Of a stretch of 9,277 nucleotides of DNA, positions 1 through 6,605 are shown piece by piece (the first letter of the stretch is position 1; each line of letters opens with the position of its first letter). The position numbers and the translations under genes were made by a program. A model generated the notes under the pieces. That model was not told the origin of the DNA. It did not search any database and worked only from the letters and a program-made list of their open reading frames with translations. The stretch comes from Coriobacteriaceae bacterium (GTDB taxonomy: Bacteria; Actinomycetota; Coriobacteriia; Coriobacteriales; QAMH01): contig SFLO01000022.1 of assembly GCA_004553405.1 (NCBI GenBank), forward strand, positions 1-9,277, read 5' to 3'.

Positions 1-228
1 CCCTTCTACACCGCCGCCCCGCAGAGCACCTTCGACCGCAGCCTGGCCAGCGGGGCAGACATCGTCATCGAGCAGCGCGACCCGCTCGAGGTGCGCAGCG
101 CCCTCACAGCCGGCGGCTGGGAGCTCGTGGCGCCGGCAGATGTCGAGGTCTTCAACCCGGCCTTCGACGTGACGCCCCATCAGCTGCTGGCGGGCATATT
201 CACAGAGGACGGCATTCTCCGCGTGTGA
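1..228 (+). CDS. mtnA: S-methyl-5-thioribose-1-phosphate isomerase, C-terminal part
   Basis: This is the last 75 codons of a gene that begins before the window; frame 1 is open from the first base to TGA at 226-228. The peptide begins PFYTAAPQSTFD, continues with an ERDP-like segment (EQRDPLEV), and ends with NPAFDVTPHQLLAGIFTEDG. These three segments in this order are the usual C-terminal signature of MtnA (eIF-2B alpha/beta/delta-like superfamily). MtnA is a cytosolic enzyme that converts methylthioribose-1-phosphate to methylthioribulose-1-phosphate in methionine salvage. The NPAFDVTP segment sits close to the active site in the family. Related ribose-1,5-bisphosphate isomerases share the fold and cannot be fully excluded from a fragment, but the match is best to MtnA. 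No clear terminator follows; the next gene has its own promoter and leader. Confidence 0.85.
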   Translation, partial: PFYTAAPQSTFDRSLASGADIVIEQRDPLEVRSALTAGGWELVAPADVEVFNPAFDVTPHQLLAGIFTEDGILRV

Positions 229-284
229 GCGGCCTGCCGGCGCTCTCGTATGTGCGGTCTAGGGCAGACACCTAGTTTTAACAA

Positions 285-312
285 TTGACCTTCAGGGAAA
301 TCACCTTACAAT
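285..312 (+). promoter_or_regulatory. Promoter of the lysine-riboswitch transporter gene
   Basis: TTGACC at 285-290 and TACAAT at 307-312 are separated by 16 bases, close to sigma-70 consensus. The stretch is AT-rich against a GC-rich background. The predicted start near 319-320 lies just ahead of the P1 stem of the riboswitch (328), exactly where the leader RNA should begin. Confidence 0.75.
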
Positions 313-327
313 CTCCATATCTGTAAT

Positions 328-490
328 GTGGTAGAGGTGCGGCTTTCATCAGTACCCCCGTTGCGGGCCCAGGGAGGCCCGGGGCGAAAGGGAAAGCCGC
401 CGAAGGCGCCTCGGCTTCCCAACGGGCCGGGGTGGCCTGGGGCGCAGGAGAAGATCTTGCGCACTGTCGCAACAAGCGGAGAGCTGCCAC
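328..490 (+). ncRNA. Lysine riboswitch (L-box) aptamer
   Basis: The leader holds the conserved lysine-riboswitch blocks in order: GTAGAGGTGCGGC (331-343), AGTA (351-354), GAAAGGG followed by GCCGCCGAAGG (386-406), CTGTCGC (464-470) and GGAGAGCTGCCAC (478-490). The P1 stem closes exactly: GTGGTAG (328-334) pairs with CTGCCAC (484-490), seven pairs with one G-U. GCGGC (339-343) is complementary to GCCGC (396-400). A P5-like hairpin forms between 442-448 and 456-462 with a seven-base loop. In known members this aptamer binds L-lysine and turns off biosynthesis or uptake genes when lysine is plentiful. The assignment is by recognition of consensus blocks plus hand-checked pairing; a covariance-model search was not run. 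Confidence 0.9.
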
Positions 491-502
491 GACATCGCCG
501 GG

Positions 503-548
503 TCCTCCTGCCCGCGCGGCGCCGTGTCTGCCCGCCGCGTAAGGAGGA
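503..548 (+). promoter_or_regulatory. SD-sequestering hairpin (riboswitch expression platform)
   Basis: TCCTCCT (503-509) is the exact complement of AGGAGGA (542-548), the ribosome binding site of the downstream ATG at 554. Inside it, GCGCGGCG (514-521) pairs with CGCCGCGT (533-540), leaving an 11-base loop. No U-run follows the hairpin, so control is more likely of translation than of termination. A competing pairing exists: CTCCTGC (505-511) is the exact complement of GCAGGAG (444-450), which lies partly in the P5 stem of the aptamer. The two folds exclude each other, as expected of a switch. Confidence 0.65.
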
Positions 549-553
549 GAGCA

Positions 554-2089
554 ATGGAGTTCGTCAACACCGCGTGGGCGCTGCTGCCGCCCATAGTGGC
601 AATCGTCTTGGCGCTTATCACCAAGGAAACCTACACGTCCCTGTTCATCGGCATCCTGGTGGGCGGCCTGCTCGTGGCGGGCTTCATGCCCGTCGCCACC
701 CTGAACACCATCATCAACGACGGCCTCGTCCCCGCCGTGGCAGACAACGCCGGCATCTTCATCTTCTTGGTGATGCTGGGCATACTGGTGGCGCTCGTCA
801 ACGTGGCAGGCGGCGCGGCCGCATTCGGCAAGTTCGCCGCAAAGCACATCAAGAGCCGCGTGGGCACCCAGATCGCCACCTTCGTCTTGGGCATCCTGAT
901 CTTCGTCGACGACTACTTCAACTGCCTTACCGTGGGCTCTGTCATGCGCCCGCTCACAGACAGCAAGAACGTCTCGCGCGCCAAGCTGGCCTTCCTCATC
1001 GACGCCACCGCCGCCCCCATCTGCATGATCGCGCCGGTGTCCTCCTGGGCCGCCGCCGTCTCCGGCGTGGCCGCCGACCTGGGCGTCAACGGCATCGAGC
1101 TGTTCATCAGCGCCATCCCCTTCAACTTCTATTCCCTGCTGATGATCGTCTTCGTCATCGGCCTGGTCTTCCTCAACTTCGACTACGGCCCCATGGCCGC
1201 CGCCGAGCTCAAGGCCTACCGCGACGGCGAGCTGGGCTCGCTCTCAGACGAGGCCCCGGTTGAGAACAAGCGCGCCAGCCTCTGGGACATGCTGCTGCCC
1301 ATCATCGTGCTCATCGTCTGCTGCATCGTCGGCATGCTCTACGTGGGCGGCTTCTGGGCCGAGGACGGCGAGACCTACCGTGACATCATCGGCGCCTTTG
1401 GCGACACGGACGCCTTTGTGGCGCTCCCTTGGGGCTCCCTCATCGCCGTGTGCTTCAGCTTCCTCTACCTGCTGGCTCGCCGCGTGGTGAGCTTCAAGGA
1501 CGCCACCACATCCTTCGTGAACGGCTTCAACGCCATGGTGCCCGCCATCTTGGTCCTCACTTTCGCCGTGAGCCTCAAGAACATGACCGGCATGCTGGGC
1601 GCAGACGTCTTCGTCGCATCCGTCATGGAGGGTGCGGCCGCCGGCCTCTACTCCATGCTGCCCGCCATCATCTTCCTGGTGGCTTTGGGCCTGGCCTTTG
1701 CCACCGGCACCAGCTGGGGCACCTTCGGCATCCTGATCCCCATCGTGCTGCCCATCTTCGCCAACGAGCCCACCCTGCTCACCATCGGCATCTCCGCCTG
1801 CCTGGCCGGCGCCGTCGCAGGCGACCACTGCAGCCCCATCTCGGACACCACGGTCATGGCGTCTGCGGGTGCCAACATGAACCACATCGAGCATGTGAAC
1901 ACCCAGCTGCCCTACGTGCTCACCATGGCGGGCGTGAGCTTCGTGTGCTTCGTGATCGCGGGCTTTGTGAAGAGCGCCGTGATCTGCCTGCCCATCGGCG
2001 CGGTCCTGGTCATCGGCGCCCTGCTGGTGATCAAGAAGGTCTGTGGCAAGTCCGTCAAGGACATCGAGCCCGCCGCGGCTGCCGAGTAG
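554..2089 (+). CDS. lysW: NhaC-family transporter under lysine riboswitch, probable lysine importer
   Basis: This 511-residue polytopic membrane protein belongs to the NhaC-type Na+/H+ antiporter family. It is hydrophobic almost throughout, with about a dozen likely membrane segments. It carries family-type segments: DDYFNCLTVGSVMRP (from residue 119), ATGTSWGTFGILIP in the second half, and DHCSPISDTTVMAS around His425. NhaC-family members behind lysine riboswitches have been predicted from comparative genomics to be lysine transporters (LysW). I infer the substrate from the riboswitch, not from residues in the protein. The ATG at 554 is chosen because AAGGAGGAGA (541-550) lies just before it. 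An in-frame GTG at 524 would fall in the loop of the regulatory hairpin, with its SD inside the coding region. The gene stands alone, between its own promoter and a strong terminator. Plain Na+/H+ exchange or another amino acid remains possible. Confidence 0.85.
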   Translation: MEFVNTAWALLPPIVAIVLALITKETYTSLFIGILVGGLLVAGFMPVATLNTIINDGLVPAVADNAGIFIFLVMLGILVALVNVAGGAAAFGKFAAKHIKSRVGTQIATFVLGILIFVDDYFNCLTVGSVMRPLTDSKNVSRAKLAFLIDATAAPICMIAPVSSWAAAVSGVAADLGVNGIELFISAIPFNFYSLLMIVFVIGLVFLNFDYGPMAAAELKAYRDGELGSLSDEAPVENKRASLWDMLLPIIVLIVCCIVGMLYVGGFWAEDGETYRDIIGAFGDTDAFVALPWGSLIAVCFSFLYLLARRVVSFKDATTSFVNGFNAMVPAILVLTFAVSLKNMTGMLGADVFVASVMEGAAAGLYSMLPAIIFLVALGLAFATGTSWGTFGILIPIVLPIFANEPTLLTIGISACLAGAVAGDHCSPISDTTVMASAGANMNHIEHVNTQLPYVLTMAGVSFVCFVIAGFVKSAVICLPIGAVLVIGALLVIKKVCGKSVKDIEPAAAAE

Positions 2090-2112
2090 CCGAGCATATC
2101 CGGCATGCACAG

Positions 2113-2147
2113 GCGGCGCCTGCCCTGCGGGGCGGGCGCCGCTTTTT
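2113..2147 (+). terminator. Rho-independent terminator after the lysine transporter gene
   Basis: A 13-pair stem (2113-2125 with 2130-2142, one G-U pair) closes a TGCG loop and is followed at once by five T. It begins 24 bases after the transporter stop codon. Confidence 0.9.
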
Positions 2148-2187
2148 GCTGTGCAGAGGACACGGGGACACATGCCTTACAGGGCTG

Positions 2188-2218
2188 TTAGCCAGGCGTT
2201 ACGGCAGGGGCGTATACT
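2188..2218 (+). promoter_or_regulatory. Probable promoter of the membrane-protein gene
   Basis: TATACT at 2213-2218 is a good -10 element. The best -35 candidate, TTAGCC at 2188-2193, is weak and 19 bases away. Transcription would start near 2225 and give a leader of about 40 bases carrying GGAAAGGAG (2251-2259) ahead of ATG 2265. The site lies between a terminator and a gene on the same strand, where a promoter is required. Confidence 0.5.
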
Positions 2219-2264
2219 CGCCTCAGCGGGGCCGCAGGCGCCCTGCCAAGGGAAAGGAGTCCCC

Positions 2265-3215
2265 ATGGAATACGAGTCCTCATCACGCGTTGTGCGCGGC
2301 CTGAGCATCGCCACCATCGTCCTCTCTGCCATCGGCATCGTCTTGGCCCTGGGCCTGGGGGCGTGCTCGTCCAGCGTCGTGGGCATGGTCGAGAAGGAAG
2401 TGGTCGAGCCCGTTGCCAGCGAGCCCTTCGACTACGACGGCTACCTCGAGGAAATCGACGACGCTGCAGAAGAGCTCACGGGCGCCACGCTCAGTGAGTT
2501 CGGCACGCTGCTCGCCTACTGCGATGCAGCAGACATCCACAAGCTTGGCAAGGCCATCGCAGAGGGCAACCAGGCAAAGATCGAGCACATCATCGACGGC
2601 ATTGCCAAGGAAGCCGGCGTCACTATCGACAGCTCGCTTATGGCCCGCAGCTTCTCGCAGCTGGGTATCGAGGACGCGCGCGAGTTCGGCCTTGCCCTGC
2701 AGCAGGTCACCGAGGAAGACCTCCAGAGCATGATCCACATGTTCTCTGGCACTCAGGACCTGTTCAAGCTCGACACCAGCTCTGAAGACGACCCCACTGT
2801 GGGAGAGATCGGCTCTGCTGTCTCCGGCATCATCATGGTTCTCATCTGGATCTTCGTCGTTCTCGACATCATCGGCTGCGTTGTGACGATGGTTGCCGCT
2901 ATCCTGGCCATGCGCAACTGCGACAACCCCAACAAGCTCAGCGGTGCCTTCGTGTGGTCGATCGTGGGCGCAGTCATCGCGCTGCTCGGCTGCCGCATAA
3001 TCACCATGGTGCTGCTGATCATCAACTGCGTCTACATCAACAAGGTGCGCGCCTTCCGCACGTTGCCCGCGGCCGCTGCAGCCGCTGCCCAGGAAAGCCC
3101 CGTGCCGCCCTTTGCCAGCGCTGTCGAGCCCGCCGCAGCCCCCGGCGCGGCGCCCCAGCCCCCCGCGGCAGAGCAGCCCGCCGCCGATGCGGCGCCGGTG
3201 CCCCCGCAGGAGTAG
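2265..3215 (+). CDS. Membrane protein of unknown function with Ala/Pro-rich tail
   Basis: I do not recognise this 316-residue protein. It has a hydrophobic segment at about residues 12-34, then a roughly 150-residue acidic, mostly helical-looking region (40-180). Two further hydrophobic blocks follow, at about 186-214 and 226-264; the last is long enough for two membrane passes. The final 50 residues are almost only Ala, Pro, Gln and Glu. The first segment ends LGAC at residues 31-34, which resembles a lipobox, so the N-terminus could be a lipoprotein signal or a plain membrane anchor. In either case the acidic domain would be outside the cell. ATG 2265 is chosen because GGAAAGGAG lies just before it, and upstream in-frame codons cross the promoter. 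The gene appears monocistronic, with its own promoter and a terminator hairpin after the stop. Nothing in the neighbours suggests a role. Confidence 0.8.
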   Translation: MEYESSSRVVRGLSIATIVLSAIGIVLALGLGACSSSVVGMVEKEVVEPVASEPFDYDGYLEEIDDAAEELTGATLSEFGTLLAYCDAADIHKLGKAIAEGNQAKIEHIIDGIAKEAGVTIDSSLMARSFSQLGIEDAREFGLALQQVTEEDLQSMIHMFSGTQDLFKLDTSSEDDPTVGEIGSAVSGIIMVLIWIFVVLDIIGCVVTMVAAILAMRNCDNPNKLSGAFVWSIVGAVIALLGCRIITMVLLIINCVYINKVRAFRTLPAAAAAAAQESPVPPFASAVEPAAAPGAAPQPPAAEQPAADAAPVPPQE

Positions 3216-3240
3216 CACCAGCTGCTGTCAGAGCAAAATG

Positions 3241-3271
3241 AGAGAGGGCCCGCCGGTTGCGGGCCCTCTCT
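3241..3271. terminator. Shared hairpin between convergent genes
   Basis: A perfect 13-pair stem joins 3241-3253 and 3259-3271 around the loop CGGTT. It lies between the + strand membrane-protein gene (stop at 3215) and the end of hypB on the - strand (3302). Only short T-rich stretches flank it on either strand (CTCTCTT on +, CATTTTG on -). It probably stops both transcripts, perhaps inefficiently. Confidence 0.75.
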
Positions 3272-3301
3272 TGTGGGTGCGGGTTGTGGCGGGCGGCGCG
3301 C

Positions 3302-3970
3302 CTAGGCCTGCTTGGCCTTGGCGGCCTCGATCTGCTCGGTGAGCCAGGCGCTCCAGCTGTCGACGCCGTTTTCCTTGGTGGCGGCGATCTTGAAGAGGGG
3401 GGCCTGGGGGTTGAGGTTGAGGATGCGCTCCTCGAAGGCCGGCATGTCGAAGTCGAAGACGGGCAGGGTGTCGACCTTGTTCAGGATGATGGCCTTTGCC
3501 GCCTGGAAGATGCCGGGGTACTTGAGGGGCTTGTCGTCGCCTTCTGGCACGGAGAGGATCATGACCTTGACGTCCTCGCCCAGGTAGAAGTCCGTGGGGC
3601 AGACCAGGTTGCCCACGTTCTCGATGATGATGAGGTCGGTGTTCTCAAGGTCGAGCACCTTGAGGGCCTTGTTGATCATGTCGCCTTCGAGGTGGCAGCT
3701 GCCGCCGGTGTTGATCTGGACGGCGGGGATGCCCATCTCCTTGATGCGCACGGCGTCGACGTTGCTCGCGATGTCGCCTTCGATGATGGCGATGTTGAAG
3801 CTCTCGCGCAGGGCGTTGATGGTGGCCTTGATGGTGGAGGTCTTGCCGGCACCCGGGCTTGCGAGCAAGTCGATCATGAAGACGCCGTGCGCGTCGAGCA
3901 GCTCGCGGTTCTCCTGGGCGAAGCGCTCGGACTTGTCCAGGATCTTCTTGTCCAAATCGATGTGGGCCAT
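3302..3970 (-). CDS. hypB: Hydrogenase nickel-incorporation GTPase HypB
   Basis: This 222-residue cytosolic SIMIBI-class GTPase works with HypA to load nickel into the large subunit of [NiFe]-hydrogenase (in some bacteria also urease). The P-loop is ASPGAGKTS at residues 37-45. The switch region EGDIASNVDA starts at 64. The metal-binding GGSCHLE includes Cys92-His93, and ENVGNLVCP supplies the conserved cysteine of the family. The segment SVPEGDDKPLKYP and the base-specificity motif NKVD follow. The N-terminal Cys/His-rich nickel-storage segment found in some HypB proteins is absent; only His3 is present there, as in the shorter forms of the family. The ATG at 3970 has GGAGGAG close upstream, overlapping the hypA stop codon. 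It is last in the operon, 9 bases after hypA, and a terminator hairpin lies about 30 bases beyond its stop. Confidence 0.95.
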   Translation of the reverse strand: MAHIDLDKKILDKSERFAQENRELLDAHGVFMIDLLASPGAGKTSTIKATINALRESFNIAIIEGDIASNVDAVRIKEMGIPAVQINTGGSCHLEGDMINKALKVLDLENTDLIIIENVGNLVCPTDFYLGEDVKVMILSVPEGDDKPLKYPGIFQAAKAIILNKVDTLPVFDFDMPAFEERILNLNPQAPLFKIAATKENGVDSWSAWLTEQIEAAKAKQA

Positions 3971-3979
3971 GGGCTCCTC

Positions 3980-4339
3980 CTACTCCTCGTCTGGGACGTC
4001 GACCTCGATCGAGGCGATGTGCAGCTCCTTGCCCTCTGTGACCATGGTGAGGCGGCTGCCGCATTCCGGGCACAGGAGGTGGAAGCGGTCGTGTTCGAAC
4101 TCCGCGCCGCAGTCCAGGCAGCGAGACTTGGGCTTGACGAAGTCGAGCACCAGCTCGCCGCCCTCGTAGAGGGGCTCGCCTGTGGTGAGGGCCTCCCAGG
4201 CAAAGCGCATGGCCTCGTCGACCACCTGGGTCATCTCGCCCACGGTGAGGCGCACCTGCGTTACGCGGGTTGCGCCGGCATCGCGCGCCACGGGGGCGAT
4301 GGAGTCCAAGATTCCCTGCATCAGGCTGAGCTCGTGCAC
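3980..4339 (-). CDS. hypA: Hydrogenase nickel-incorporation metallochaperone HypA
   Basis: This 119-residue protein begins (M)HELSLMQGIL; Met1-His2-Glu3 forms the nickel site of HypA. The zinc site is CLDC (Cys74, Cys77) and CPEC (Cys90, Cys93). Length and layout are those of the family. HypA binds nickel and passes it, with HypB, to apo-hydrogenase in the cytoplasm. The start is the GTG at 4337-4339. Upstream ATG codons in this frame lie inside tatC and would bury the essential N-terminal His2, so they are rejected. AAGGGGG just before the GTG serves as ribosome binding site and overlaps the tatC stop region; the gap to tatC is 10 bases. The C-terminus is acidic. Confidence 0.95.
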   Translation of the reverse strand: MHELSLMQGILDSIAPVARDAGATRVTQVRLTVGEMTQVVDEAMRFAWEALTTGEPLYEGGELVLDFVKPKSRCLDCGAEFEHDRFHLLCPECGSRLTMVTEGKELHIASIEVDVPDEE

Positions 4340-4349
4340 GGCTGCCCCC

Positions 4350-5120
4350 TTACTCGGCTGCCTCTGCGGCCTCGCGTTCTGCCGCGCGCTTGATCTTGCG
4401 CTGCAGGGCCACGCGCGCCGCAAACAGGGAGACCTCGTAGAGGGCCACCAGCGCAGCGAACATGATGAACATGGTGATGGGGCTTGCGTCCGGCGTCACC
4501 ACGGCAGAGAGAACGAGCAGGGCGATGTAGGCGACGCGCCAGTTGGAGCGAAGCTTCTGGTAGGGCACGATGTCGAAGAGGATGAGGTAGAAGATCACCA
4601 GGGGCAGCTCGAACGCGATGCCGAAGGCAACCAGGAAGAGCATGAGGAACTTGAGGTAGTCGCTGGCCGCGGGCAGCACGGTTGCGATGGAGTCGCTTTC
4701 GCCCGTGAGCCACTGGAAGGCAGCGCCCAGGCAGAAGTTGTAGCAGAACACCATGCCCACCACGAAGAGCACCACGGCGATGCCGAAGGTGGGCAGCACC
4801 CACTTGCGCTCGTTGGGTTTGAGGGCGGGCAGGAAGAAGGCCAGGATCTCCCAGAAGATGATGGGGCTGCACACTACCACGGATGCGAAGAGCGAGACCA
4901 TGACCTTGACCGAGAAGCCCTCGAAGGCCCTGGTGGTGTAGAGCATGCCGTCGTTGGGCAGGTACTTGGCGATGGGCAGCTTGAGGAACTCGACGAGCTG
5001 GGGCGAGATGAGGTAGAGCAGCACCAGCGCGATGATCATGCAGACGACGATGATGACGAGGCGGCGGCGCAGCTCTCCCAGGTGGTCGAGCAGCGGCATA
5101 CGGGCCGGTCCGATAGGCAT
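4350..5120 (-). CDS. tatC: Twin-arginine translocase subunit TatC
   Basis: TatC is the six-span membrane subunit that binds twin-arginine signal peptides and forms the Tat translocase with TatA/B, exporting folded, often cofactor-containing proteins. The 256-residue product has the N-terminal cytoplasmic motif HLGELRRR (13-20) before the first span. It has the signal-peptide-binding Glu104 in KPNERK (equivalent to E. coli E103), FELP at 170-173 (Glu171, equivalent to E170) and a conserved TPD at 209-211 before the last spans. The tail after residue 240 is charged and Ala/Glu-rich. The ATG at 5120 is used. A second Met at residue 8 (5099) begins MPLLDHLGEL, closer to typical TatC starts, and could be the true one. 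The gene lies 2 bases after tatB and 10 before hypA, so co-transcription is very likely. Confidence 0.95.
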   Translation of the reverse strand: MPIGPARMPLLDHLGELRRRLVIIVVCMIIALVLLYLISPQLVEFLKLPIAKYLPNDGMLYTTRAFEGFSVKVMVSLFASVVVCSPIIFWEILAFFLPALKPNERKWVLPTFGIAVVLFVVGMVFCYNFCLGAAFQWLTGESDSIATVLPAASDYLKFLMLFLVAFGIAFELPLVIFYLILFDIVPYQKLRSNWRVAYIALLVLSAVVTPDASPITMFIMFAALVALYEVSLFAARVALQRKIKRAAEREAAEAAE

Positions 5121-5122
5121 GC

Positions 5123-5710
5123 TTACTCACCGTCCTTGGAATCGAAATCGTACAGGGCGGCGAGCTCGTCTGCTCCTGCGGACGCTGCGGGCGCTGCGGG
5201 CGCGGTGGAGTCTGCGAAGGGGTCGTCGACGTCGATGCCGGCGCCGCCCTTGGCACTGGCGGCCGCAGGGGCAGCGGCCCTGACGGCATCTTCGACCTGG
5301 GTCTTGGCAGCCTCGGCGCTGCCGGGTTCAGCCGCGCTCTTCTTGCTGTTGAGGCTCAGGGTGTCGCGCAGCTCCTGCTTGCGCTCGCGGGCCTCCTGCT
5401 TGCGCGCCTTGACGCCCAGGGGGTCGGTGAAGGCCTGCTTGGTTTCGGTGAAGGAGTCGTTGATCGCGTCGATGTCTTCCTTGATGGGGGCGACGGTCTT
5501 CTCGAGCTCCGACTTGTACGGGTCGATGGCCTCCTGGAAGGGGTCGTAGACCTCTTCCTTGAACTTGGCGCTGGCCTCGTCCGAGGCGGTTCTGAATTGT
5601 CTGATGGCGCGGCCCACCGTGCGTCCCATTTCCGGGAGCTTCTCCGGACCGAAGATGAGGAATCCGAAGAACAAGATGAGCACAAGCTCAGTAGAGCCAA
5701 TACCTAGCAT
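5123..5710 (-). CDS. tatB: Twin-arginine translocase subunit TatB (TatA/B family)
   Basis: The protein has the single N-terminal span and hinge of the TatA/B family: GIGSTELVLILFFGFLIFG, then FGPEKLPEMG at residues 20-29. An amphipathic helix and a charged, probably coiled-coil region (about 35-120) follow, ending in an Ala/Pro-rich acidic tail. Glu8 in the span and the 195-residue length favour TatB over the shorter TatA. No separate tatA is in the window, so this protein may fill both roles or tatA may lie elsewhere. The ATG at 5710 is preferred because AAGG lies six bases before it; an ATG two codons upstream (5716) directly abuts that AAGG. The frame stays open far upstream, antiparallel to no real motif, and that extension runs through comF and is not coding. 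Confidence 0.9.
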   Translation of the reverse strand: MLGIGSTELVLILFFGFLIFGPEKLPEMGRTVGRAIRQFRTASDEASAKFKEEVYDPFQEAIDPYKSELEKTVAPIKEDIDAINDSFTETKQAFTDPLGVKARKQEARERKQELRDTLSLNSKKSAAEPGSAEAAKTQVEDAVRAAAPAAASAKGGAGIDVDDPFADSTAPAAPAASAGADELAALYDFDSKDGE

Positions 5711-5754
5711 TAGCATCCTTCGTTCGATATTCGGTTCCCTGCAAGCGCAACACT

Positions 5755-6501
5755 TTACCACACGCGTGCAAAGCTGAGCACAAGGACTCGGCCAACGCCG
5801 GCCTCCTTGAGGAGCGTGGCGGCGGCGCTGCAGGTGGCCCCGGTGGTGAGGACGTCGTCGACCAGCAGCACGCAGACCGGGCGCGGCCAGGGCAGCGCGC
5901 CCTCGCGCAGCTGCATGGACCCCCGGCGGTTGAGCGCGCGCTCTCGGCGGCCTAGCTGACGCTGGTCTGCTGCCTTGGAGCTGCTCAGCGCGTGGAAGAG
6001 GGGGAGCCCCAGGCCCTGGGCCACGCCGCGCGCCAGGGGCTCCACCTGGTCCCAGCCGCGCTGGAGCAGGTGGCTGGGCGTGGGCGGTATGGGCACGACG
6101 GCCTGGGCCTGCGCCGCCCAGCTGCCCGCAGCTGCCAGCATCTCGGCCGCCATGGGCTGGGCCAGGCGCTGCTCGCCGGCGTCCTTGTAGGCGCCCACCA
6201 CGCGCTTGGCGCCGGCTTCGTAGCTGCAGGCGCAGCGCGCCGCGTCGAAGGCGAAGGCGGGCGGCAGCAGGCGGCCCGCATGGTCTGTAGAGCCGGGTGC
6301 GTGGCATTCTGTGCACAGCAGCGACCCCCACGGCGCCCCGCAGCGGGGGCACGCGCCTTCTTGGTCTATCCTCGGGAGCTGTTCGAGACACTCGTCGCAC
6401 AGCAGGGAGCCCGGCAGCTCGCAGCCGGCGCAGCGGGTAGGATACAAAGTCTCAGCAACGGCGTCGCGGGCCGCTGCTATCATCTTGCGGAAATCTGGCA
6501 C
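5755..6501 (-). CDS. comF: ComF-family phosphoribosyltransferase-like protein
   Basis: ComF proteins are needed for DNA uptake in some competent bacteria and are widespread as accessory PRTase-fold proteins. Numbered from the GTG start, the N-terminus has cysteine pairs of a zinc-binding region: CAGC (24, 27), CDEC (35, 38), CPRC (51, 54) and CTEC (63, 66). The PRTase signature VLLVDDVLTTGAT, with the Asp-Asp pair at 215-216, lies near the C-terminus. The spacing is as in the family. The GTG at 6501 is chosen because a GGAGGGCGGAGAGGG stretch precedes it. An in-frame ATG at 6549 would add 16 Gly/Glu-rich residues encoded by that same purine stretch and has no binding site before it, but it is possible. 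The gene is 38-44 bases upstream of tatB and may share its transcript. It is divergent from the topoisomerase gene. Confidence 0.9.
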   Translation of the reverse strand: MPDFRKMIAAARDAVAETLYPTRCAGCELPGSLLCDECLEQLPRIDQEGACPRCGAPWGSLLCTECHAPGSTDHAGRLLPPAFAFDAARCACSYEAGAKRVVGAYKDAGEQRLAQPMAAEMLAAAGSWAAQAQAVVPIPPTPSHLLQRGWDQVEPLARGVAQGLGLPLFHALSSSKAADQRQLGRRERALNRRGSMQLREGALPWPRPVCVLLVDDVLTTGATCSAAATLLKEAGVGRVLVLSFARVW

Positions 6502-6605
6502 GGGGGCGCCCTCTCCGCCCTCCGCTCCCTCATGTGAGCCTCGTGCCATAGTCTAGTAGTGAACATGCCCCGCAGGGGGCCTGAATGCAGGGAAAGTGAG
6601 CTCAC

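Noticed and set aside
524..553. In-frame upstream GTG start for the transporter
   Set aside because: It lies in the loop of the SD-sequestering hairpin and has no binding site, while AAGGAGGAGA directly serves the ATG at 554.
328..1263. + strand open frame starting in the riboswitch and overlapping the transporter gene
   Set aside because: It has an Arg/His/Pro-rich product with no family features, overlaps the transporter in another frame, and would translate the structured leader.
3257..5549. Long + strand open frames (3257-4393 and 4182-5549) opposite the hyp and tat genes
   Set aside because: Their products are low-complexity (Asp/Glu/His/Gly-rich or Ser/Arg-rich) with no motifs. They are antisense by-products of high GC in real - strand genes with clear catalytic motifs.
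5722..5748. Possible promoter directly before tatB (TTGCGC and TATCGA on the - strand)
   Set aside because: The spacing is only 15 bases, the -10 is poor, and the transcript would start inside the ribosome binding site. Read-through from comF is simpler.
5711..6400. In-frame N-terminal extension of tatB to 6400 on the - strand
   Set aside because: The extension overlaps comF in another frame and is Arg/Pro/Ala-rich. Tat A/B proteins begin directly at the membrane span, as found at 5710.
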